Positions 55,340 to 64,000 of a stretch of 64,000 nucleotides of DNA are shown here, in pieces. Below the pieces are notes generated by a model. It saw nothing but the letters and a program-made list of their open reading frames with translations. It was not told the origin of the DNA and made no database searches. The position numbers were made by a program, and so were the translations under genes. The stretch is from Petrosia ficiformis (Eukaryota > Porifera > Demospongiae > Haplosclerida > Petrosiidae). The DNA lies in NCBI GenBank assembly GCA_947044365.1, contig OX345636.1, forward strand, positions 26,649,466 through 26,713,465, read 5' to 3'. The first letter of the stretch is position 1. Each line of letters begins with the position of its first letter.

Positions 55340-56540
55340 ATAATCATTGTGGGGCAAGCCTGAGAGCGAGAACACAAGAAAGATGTGGTTGTAAGACGAG
55401 GGTGTGTGCAACTGCGCATGCATTATGAACACGTGCAAGTCTATGAATCGAAGATGGCACAGAAGAAAGAGACACGGAGGAGCATTCAAACGCTACAGTT
55501 CACGGGATAGTGATGGAGGTTACACCAATAAAAGTAGGAAAAACGATGATGTTAAATACTTCAGCGGGAAGATCACTTTGCTCAGCCATCTATAGCTTTT
55601 CTCTCTATCTGTATCTCCCGCATAATCTTATCTATATATCTTGTTTCTGTGTGTGTATAATTATGATATTCATGGGAAAAAAACAGATTATTATCTGTAG
55701 AATTGACACTATTGCAACCTTCTGGTTCACATACCAGAATATTCATTAGACTAATTAATTGCTACACTGATCAGGCAGTATAGCAAATTTAATTTTCAAT
55801 CAGTAAGCGTTTTCCAACATCTTATTTTTTATAGCAGTAACTTTGAGTTTCTGTAATATACAGTAGCTACACCAATAAAGTCACTGATGGACCTAGCACC
55901 CATGCACATATATAGCACTTTAAAAACTGTTTTGTTGTTTGAACCAGTTAGGTTTTATAGAAGATACATGCACAGGCTGTGCTTTCCCAAATATTTAACA
56001 TAAAGTTTGGAATACTTGATCTTTAAATTTGATCTATGTAGTGTAAACATTCAACAGCCTTTTACATGTTAAATTAACATACTTGCAGTCCAAAGAAATG
56101 AATAAAACATAAGATCACCTGCTATCTGTTTACTGAATTGCTTCAATAAACTATAGCTGTTTACTATAAACAAAACATTAAAAGAGTCCATGTTTGTGTG
56201 GACATGACAAACGAAAGTTAGGGAAATTGCTTGAGTTATAATGAACATGATAAAGCCAATCAACCTACGTATGTTGAAATAATATAACCTATCATAATGA
56301 AGAGTGATGCTTAATGCCAGATACAACTTTCTTCCAGAGCAATTAATAATAATATATTAGCCAAACTGTGAAAAATTACTATTGAGCAACAATTATTATA
56401 AACCACAATTATTTAGATAATATCCAAAAATTATATCTAAGCTACAAGGAAGAATATTAAGCTACAGAAAAAAATGATTATTAATACAAAATTAATTTAA
56501 ATCATTATTAGGTACAATGCTATGCTACAGTTTTGAGGTT
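55340..56540. other. noncoding interval
   Basis: Small open frames at 55404-55749 (plus) and 56069-56326 (minus) have no domain. The stretch next to 56540 is the 3' flank of the membrane-protein gene. Confidence 0.45.
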
Positions 56541-56554
56541 GAAATATCAAACAC

Positions 56555-59500
56555 AAATTATTGAAAAATGTAAACCCAATCAGCAAGTATCAGTAAAGCT
56601 TGTCTCCTTTCATCATAATCCTCTTCATCTTCTTGTGTATGTCTCTCCGTAGAGTGATGTGTTTCTCTATCATCACAAAACTGAATATTACATTTCTTGA
56701 TTTTGAACTTACCCAAACATTTTGAAGATATATTAATCAACAATATACCAAATACCACTGTTGTCAGTGAAGCAGTAATATATATGATAGAGTTTGTGAT
56801 GTATGACTCTTTACTGGTACACATAATGTTGCAACACTAATCTGTACTATAACTACAAAGAGACAGAATGAATCCACCCTGTTCAAACCATTGTGCCTAA
56901 AAGGTTTAACGTAGGTTTGTAAGAGTGCCAGGGGAATCACAATTATCACTTGAAGAAACAACATTAAAAAAACATCAACCCCTCTTAGTACTGTGAACAC
57001 AATATATATGTATACAACTACTAACATTCTCACACCAAACCAATATCCAAGTGTACGTTTATATGGTCCATGAAATGATTCTATGAAGGATTGAAAGTAA
57101 TGTAAGTGTTTCCATCTCAAGAAAAAGTTCCCAAAAGTGACAATTAGAAGTACAAATAATACTAGTGTGACTATAGCAATCGAGAAAAGTATGATGTGCT
57201 CCTTATCTTGTAAGTAGACAACACTACCGTCTCCATACCATACAGTGATAGTGTCATTATTTTCTGTTTTAACACGAGCATATATTAATATATCAATACT
57301 AGTGATGAGTAGTTTTGAAAAAGAAAGATGGATGAGTGTGGCCAACACTTGCACTGAAGATGCTGCTGTCTGATTTGAGACACGAGTGGAGTACCGGCTT
57401 AAAACTATAAACACAATTATAAACTAAAACTATAAACACAATTACAATAGTCCATAAGTATACTGGAAATATAAACTGTAGTCCTGTTTTTATTGCTGTT
57501 GTCATTCCATCATAAAAGCACAATGGTTGAGATTCATGAGTGATACAAAGATTCTCATTCCTGATATAAACACGTTATTGTCATCAAGATAGTCAATAGT
57601 AGAAACAGCAATAATATTATTTATAAGTATAATGCTACTTCTGATAATGTGAGTCTAAAGAAGAGTAAAACAGTTACGAGTATCACTCCAATGACAGCAT
57701 AACCTACTAAGGTTAGAAGCCATAGGTTAGAACAATGTCTGCACTCAGTAGTGCCAAATATAGTGCTAATTTGTTTTATACATTGTCCACAAAGGACTCC
57801 AGTTTTACCATCAATACATATAGAATGTTCTATATCTGATACATTAATTGCTATTGTAGTTACCAGATGGACATATGTAAGTAAATCCGAGTGTGGAATT
57901 GTTTATTCTCCCAAGACATGATCCAGTTGGTCGAGTAATAAGCAATGTACTTATATTACACTCAGCATATGTAATTACTTGTCACCTCTCATTTATGTAT
58001 ATCCTTGTCAATTGGATATCAATTATCTAACAATGGAATTTGTGAGTGAGATTATTTCATTACTAAAGTAATTACATATGCTTGGTTGATTTCCTGGTAT
58101 AGCCAATTGCAAATATCCATGATTTACTGTGTATATTGTAGTGACCTTGCTACATTTAAGTCCAGAAAGGGATACTAAGTCTTGACCTTCCTTCAAAGTT
58201 AACTCATCTTGTGATAAATGAGGACCATAATAGTGGTAGGGAGTGATTGAAGCCCTAACTTGTGAGTATACTATTAAACCCATAGCATCCACTGCTACTA
58301 TGCTGAGTGTGATGGACTTACCAGGGTATGTATGAATGACTTTAATTGGTGTTTCTGAACTTGTACAATATAGTTGAATTTTATCGACACTTACATTTGA
58401 TTTGCTACAGTAGCATATTTCAACAGGTACTGAAGATATATGTTGTAAACCATTATCTGTTTGTATAGGTTCAAATGTGGCATTTAACAATGCTCTGATA
58501 TCAAGATTAGTAGAGTAATACTGGGTGCAGTTGTGTATTAATGTAGCATAGATACCATTTCCAGCTAACCCAGCTTTGTTGTTAATAAAGGTCATCATAA
58601 TATCTAAATCATCATGGTTTGATGTGTTTACACCTAACTGTATAACACACATATTGTCTCCATGTAGTGGATCTTTTACAGCATATATTGCACCACCATA
58701 AAATAATGCCTTGTTGTTGAGAAAAGTTGCATGTAGTGGTGGAATGAAGAATAAGTATGATGAATGATAAAGAGATATTGCTGCTCCAATACTACCACTG
58801 TTATTTCTGAAGGTGATTTGTCCTTGTATAAACAGGTTAGTATTGTAAACTGCCAGGACTGGAGTTTCATTTTCATGAAAGTAACTTTCTCCACATATGG
58901 TAACACTTTTCCAATTGACAAATGTCATTGTTGCAACTTTAGAGTATAAACTAACAGTATTTGGTGAGACTTGTTTCAACTCGCAGCTTTCCCAAACAAT
59001 AGAATGATTAGCTTTCGGGGATCTCACAACTGCATACATTGCAGGCTGAAATAAAGGTTCAAAGAGTTTCAATTCTTCATGAAAAATTGCTTGAAATTGT
59101 TTGCCCAGATTTCATGAATGTCCATATAAAACATACCACCATACTTTAATGTTTGTAATCTTTGACCACTGCTACATTTACCACAATTAAAACTATGAAT
59201 AGCAATATCAGCAAGCAAGCCCCACCGTAGAAAGTAGTGTTTGTTATAGAAACAATGGATTTTTTCATACCATTAAGAAAGAGAATTATCATACCTCCAG
59301 CTACTGATCCATAGTTTAAATCACCTATTGTGTTTTGTGTTGTAGTAAAATTAGTAATGTGATCTGTCTGTGTAAAAATAACAGTCAATCCAGCAGCTCC
59401 TATAACAGGTAAATGACAAGCTTCATTTTCTCTGAGACTTGATAGTGAAATATTAGAAATGTTATTAAAATTTAATTGAACTTTTGCTTTTTTTAATGTC

Positions 59501-60170
59501 ACTTGAGCATTTTTTTCTTAATTTGCACTTTTTCCTTTATTTTGAATATTATTGCAATACCACTGCCTGGACATAAAGTTGTATCATCACTGCAGAAAAT
59601 GCCACCTAGTCCTTCAGACACTATAGTGCTTACTACTTCAAATGTTCCAAAAGGATTTAGAATTAAAATAGCATACTCAAAATACTGATATTGACCTGTC
59701 TTATTGTTACATTGTTACAGAGATTAAACATTAGTACTGCTCTTTGTTTATATAGAAGTTGAGGATGAGTATTATTGAAACTTCTAACAGCTCTGCTTGG
59801 AATTATCCCTCCACAACCATCAAAATGAATATTTGCCAATAATAAATTGGTGATGTTTATGATACCAAACTCAGAACCAGGACTACCAATTGGAACACAA
59901 CGTATAGTGGAGTTTTGCTTTGCACCCTGAACAGTGAGGTTACTGATATTCTGTACAATGTAATATCCATCAATTTGATATAATTCATAAAATGTCACAT
60001 TGAACTTTATTGCTAAATTGTTTTGTAGTTGTGTTGAAGAATTACTGCAAAGCATTTCTTTCAGTTGATTGGTATTAGATATGACGACATAATTTGACAT
60101 TGTTGCTTGTGTTTCCGCCAGTATAAATAGAACCAGTGGTATAAACCATATACTAAATGAGCATTACAAT
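56555..60170 (-). pseudogene. Pmp-like beta-helix / Cys-rich / multi-pass membrane protein gene, frameshifted
   Basis: On the minus strand, in order: a hydrophobic signal (WFIPLVLFILAETQA, near 60150-60105, without a visible ATG), a beta-helix ectodomain with Pmp-type rungs (FRNNSGSIGAAISLYHSS, NNKALFYGGAIYA) at 60100-58023, a Cys-rich segment GKTGVLCGQCIKQIS with ECRHCSNLW (57830-57720), and a membrane domain with about eight hydrophobic segments (57740-56760; for example LILFSIAIVTLVLF-like and LQVIIVIPLALLQTYV) carrying FIESFHGPYKRTLGYWFG and YVKPFRHNGLNRVDSF. A short acidic tail ends at 56558. The membrane part resembles the TRP-like domain of fungal and protist surface proteins. Frame breaks are seen near 59690, 59230, 59100, 58015, 57415 and 56830. 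A surface receptor or channel role is a guess. Confidence 0.75.
57395..57450 (-). repeat. 25-bp tandem duplication that shifts the frame
   Basis: aaactataaacacaatta occurs twice, 25 bases apart, in the middle of a transmembrane segment. Without one copy the minus-strand reading would pass from TIVIVFIVL straight to SRYSTRVSN; with it the frame changes by one. Confidence 0.85.
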
Positions 60171-60179
60171 TTGAGATAA

Positions 60180-61290
60180 TGATTTGTAATAATAAATATG
60201 TAGATATCATTAATTGAATCTATTATTCAACTGCTTTCATTGAAATAAGTGTGTATAAAAATTAAAATAGTGATGTACAGTGTATACATTTTAAAATGTT
60301 GATAATTATTATGTATAATATATTTATAGTTTGCAGTTCTCTATCTCATTTATCAGACCAGTCTAAGGCAAATCTGATGTATAATAAATTATACAAACTT
60401 TACATTGCCATTTTGAATGTTGTCACATGCATAAATTTAATGTAGATTATTTTGTGGTGGTTTATATAACACCCCTCATTGTGCATATACTTATGATTAT
60501 AAAAGGCTAACTTTAATTTTACCATTCATTTCTCACTAGCTATCATTTCCATTTCTCATACACTTATTATCCAGATTTGATACTTCAAGTTATTGATCAC
60601 ACATCATGACTTCTCAATCAATAAGTAAACAGCTAATACAACATACCTAAACATTGTAGACTCTTCTTTCATTTCCACTTCAAAATTGACTGTTTAGTAC
60701 AAATGTATATCATATAAAAATGACAAACATATTTCATTAAAAGTCAACACTATCTCACTTTAGTCAACTTTAGATGTTTATTTTGTCTACACCTGATTAT
60801 ATAAACATTACATAACTATTTATCAACTTGATCAACATGATTTTTATAATGAATAATTACATATGTACCTATTCATATAAACTCTTCTTCTACTTTCACT
60901 TCCAAGAATATTAGTTCTTTCAATTGTGTTTGATTGTTCAGTTCATAATGACAAAATAAAGTCCACAGGCAAAATATAAATACTATTGACTACTCTTGTC
61001 CAATGTACTGAACAGCTAACATCAAATTGGAGTATTCATGCTATGGTTTATAGTGTAGAGTCAATTATACACAAGAATATACAATAGCGTCAATTTATAA
61101 TAGTACTATATTAAGTTTCATATTGGGCAGTCACTGCACAAATATACATCATGTCTACATTTTCTGCAGAAACACTGATAGTATGTCTGTTTATTATAGC
61201 ATTGGACATATTAGTTATAGCTCAAATGTTGGTGAATGAATGTTAATTACTGTGATGCTTCAAAACTTAAATATATTATATACAAGAATA
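60180..61290. other. noncoding 5' flank of the membrane-protein gene
   Basis: AT-rich. The phrase actcttct(t/a)(t/c) followed by a c-a-c-t-t-c-(a/c) block recurs near 60660 and 60890, suggesting a loose duplication of about 230 bp. No exon is supported. Confidence 0.4.
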
Positions 61291-61302
61291 ATAATCAAAA
61301 CT

Positions 61303-61990
61303 GGTCACAGTATTTAATAGTGATGGAATTTGGTAATAAAGCTAAGGTTCTTTGCTAGTTTTTATATTGCAATCATCCATAACTTCATTAGCTTTTAAAT
61401 GTTGATTACACTAAATAGTTTGGTTTAATTGTATGTCTCTCCAAGCCTTGTTCACTGTATAATAGACTGGTAACAGTATTTAATAATGACTGACAGTAAG
61501 GATAGTTGGTATTTTACGTAATGAACATAAGGATCTTTGCTAGTTTCTATATTGCAATCATTCCTAACTTCATTAGCTTTTAAGTGTGCATTATACCGCA
61601 TAATTATGTGTCTCTCCAAGCCCAGTTGTTCACATGTATAATAGAGTTGTAACAGTATTGAATAATGACAGAAATTAAGGATCCTTAGTAATTTTACTTA
61701 TGAATCAAAAAAGAATCTTTGCTTGTTTCTATGTTCCCATCATCCCTAACTTTGTTTTCTTTTATTGGTGCATTATGCTATTTATGTTTCTCCAAGCCCT
61801 GTTTTTTTTCTGTATCTTTGACTGGTGACAGTATTTAATAGTGACAGAAAGTAAGGAGTATTGGTAGCGAAGCTTAAGATCTCTACTCGTTTCTATATTG
61901 CATACATCTTTAACTTGATATTATTTTAAACTCCTTAATTAAATTGAACGATATTTCAGTTTCTAAAGTGAAGCTAAGGATGCTTGCTTG
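61303..61990 (+). repeat. tandem array, about 175-bp unit, 4 copies
   Basis: Units begin with acagtattTAATA(g/a)tgac and contain tctttgctagtttctatatt, catcc.taacttcattag and tgtctctccaagcc. Starts lie near 61303, 61471, 61650 and 61826. The units are diverged and noncoding. Confidence 0.8.
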
Positions 61991-62034
61991 TTTGAGTGGT
62001 TTCTATATTGCTAACATTTAGAAAGCGAGCTCAA

Positions 62035-62970
62035 TGATGAAATACGGGTGTAATTATAACTTGAAAACAATGTATCAAATGTCAACACTTTCCAAGAATA
62101 TGAACTTAGCACTTAAAAATACACCACATCAGAAAGTGAAATGACTGTCAGAGGTTCACTTTCTGAATTCATACATTAATTTGAGTAACATTGAGAAACA
62201 AACCCTATATGTATGTTCAACTCATTTTATCCAGAATGTGATTGAAAACCATGAAATCAGTAAGTAAATTTCTGCTGTAGTTCAAATCTACCACATGGTG
62301 CATTGTGATGTTGTGAGCTCATTTGTTTTGAAAGTTTCGATATTGACAACATGGTTCTTTATTTACACCCACTTATATTTCAAGTTTCTCTCCGACAAAC
62401 TTTTAGGTGTTCTTAGGACTTTCTCATTACATTGGAACCAACCTAAAATAAAGTAATTGCATTAGTAGATATGACTCGATGGCTTGTAATTGGCTCAAGC
62501 GTGTATTTCATGTAGATAGACTAATATAATAGGTTAAATCCAGGAAATGAATGATCAAATATGCATGTAACTTGAAAACGATGCATCATGATAAAATGTC
62601 AAAACTTTCTAAAAATATAAACTCAGCACTTAAAAATACACCACATCAGAAAGTGGAATGACTGTCAGAGGTTCACTATTCGATTTCATACTTTTGAGTT
62701 ACATTGAGAAGCAAACCCTCTTCAACAATTATGTATACTTTAACTCATTTTATCCAGAATGTCATTGAAAACTAGGAAATCAGAAGGTGAACTTCTCACT
62801 GTAGTTTGAATCTCTCACATGGTATATTGTAATGTCATGAGCTCATATGTTTTGAAAGTTTTGATTCAGAACATGAAAACAATAAAATTTAAATCTAGGA
62901 GTCAAATGATCAAATTACCACAACTATCATCTCAGCAAATGGAACTACTGTCAGAAGCTTAAGTTTGGTT
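62035..62970 (+). repeat. tandem duplication, about 520-bp unit, 2 copies plus a partial third
   Basis: aacttgaaaac.atg.atca, cacttaaaaatacaccacat, cagaaagtg, tgactgtcagaggttcact, ctcattttatccagaatg and gtgagctcat recur at 62050-62345 and 62565-62870. A third part starts near 62885 (gatcaaattaccacaac, actgtcagaagctt). Noncoding. Confidence 0.8.
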
Positions 62971-63752
62971 TTCAATCACATTCTGGAAATAATGGTTCAA
63001 GAAGGTCATTACTCCTCAAATACGAATACTAAGATTGATGGGAATCCATTTATGATGTATGCGTAGACATGCACCATTTATATAATGATACCATTTTAAA
63101 GAATCTATTCATCAGTGAGTACGGTAGTACTCTCTATGTAGAGATGGCACGGGAAAAAAAATGGCCGCCCATACATTTCAATTGCAAGTGATGAGCTGAA
63201 ATCTCTGGTAATATATATAATACACACATACCTATTCATATCTAGTGTTTTTATGACTACCAACACATTCTAGATGGCTAAAGATTGTTGTTAAGGTAGA
63301 GAACCGGCGAGTGGCAAAACTGGCAAAATCTTCATAATTTATTATTATTATTATTTTTCAGACAAATCATTTTTTTGTTTGTTGAAACATCACAATGATT
63401 CTAGCACCATTCTAGTCGCATTTATAGTAAAATTCTGGACTACAAGTATCGAGATGATATCTACAGATACTGTGAAAGAAGATAGTCTCAATGACTACAA
63501 AGATTTGATCGCGAATTGGACGCCATTTTCCTATGTGGAATTTAAATACGCATGCGCATTCGTGTACTCGGAACATGGAAGCTGAAGTGCTTGTTGCATT
63601 GGAATAGTAATAGTATTTGTGAGCAAATACATTCTTATAATAATGAAGATAATAATTATTAATATTAAAGCCATTTTATAATAATATTGTATACTATGAT
63701 AACCATTGGAATACTGAATGGTTGACACAGTGACTGACACTACTTCTTGTAG

Positions 63753-63797
63753 GATGGCAGACAGTGCTGTAAGTGAAATGGAGAATATACATCATCT
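63753..63797 (+). CDS. candidate first coding exon of a gene running off the window
   Basis: An acceptor (ctacttcttgtag) at 63752 is followed by G and ATG; the frame reads MADSAVSEMENIHHL and reaches a strong donor (CATCT|gtaagt) at 63798. A 5'UTR intron followed by a short coding exon fits. The remaining 200 bases show no further exon. Confidence 0.45.
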
Positions 63798-64000
63798 GTA
63801 AGTGAAAGAGAATGATAATCAATACATAAATACAAAATACTGACTTTTATTGATGAACAAATTTTAATGCATTTATGATTGTATAATTTCATAATGATAG
63901 ATAGTATTTCTGTAATCTACAAAAAAATATTCACACCATTCAGAAAAAAAAACCCAAAAAGCATGCAAACAAGGTTGGGAAGCTAACACAGGACCCAAAA

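Overview
The window looks like a piece of an animal nuclear genome, most likely a demosponge of the Amphimedon type. This is an inference: it is AT-rich by eye, introns are short with GT-AG borders, microsatellites of the acatgtaca type are everywhere, there is an NLR-type immune gene, a hAT and several Tc1/pogo elements, and a membrane-protein family with Pmp-like beta-helix repeats. No bacterial operon, rRNA, tRNA or CRISPR array was found. Most of the window is intron, repeat and decayed transposon. Only a few loci still read as host genes.

Layout. 1-5.3 kb: repeats, a broken gene at 2.45-3.5 kb whose second half resembles a PD-(D/E)XK nuclease core, and a small minus-strand gene with one in-frame stop. 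5.5-7.3 kb: two short inverted-repeat elements, one with a clear 9-bp target duplication. 8.35-14.56 kb: a complete but decayed tyrosine-recombinase (Ngaro-like) retrotransposon with split direct repeats in the order A1-coding-B1-A2-B2 and another element nested in its coding part. 16.4-25.2 kb, minus strand: an NLR (NACHT-LRR) gene with one premature TAG and a damaged P-loop; upstream lie three related death-fold-like exons, interleaved with copies of a dispersed repeat. 26.2 kb: one isolated DEAD-box helicase exon. 27.3-29.0 kb: a broken hAT transposase. 29.9-30.5 kb: a 23-bp minisatellite. 31.0-31.8 kb: a broken Tc1 transposase. 32.3-34.7 kb: Tc1-like ends with TA duplications enclosing a broken BEN-domain gene and a Tc1 transposase fragment. 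37.6-41.5 kb: traces of an acidic, lysine-rich multi-exon gene, a RecQ-type helicase fragment, a pogo/Tigger element and a nonautonomous element that is the sister of the one nested in the retrotransposon.

44.35-46.70 kb, minus strand, holds the cleanest gene: an intact, intronless 782-residue secreted right-handed beta-helix protein. 49.7-60.2 kb holds two related copies of a large gene encoding a secreted Pmp-like beta-helix ectodomain, a cysteine-rich segment and a multi-pass membrane domain. Each copy carries its own lesions, including a 25-bp tandem duplication that shifts the frame. The shorter copy is cut by a 5'-truncated Ty3-type element whose integrase lies upstream of reverse transcriptase (Gmr1-like order). 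60.2-63.3 kb is tandem-duplicated noncoding DNA. At 63.75 kb a short first coding exon points to a gene running off the right edge.

Taken together, the window shows a fast-changing host region (NLR and receptor-like families) that is duplicating, decaying and filled by at least eight transposon families. The sequence was read without alignment tools; repeat boundaries and exon models are by eye.
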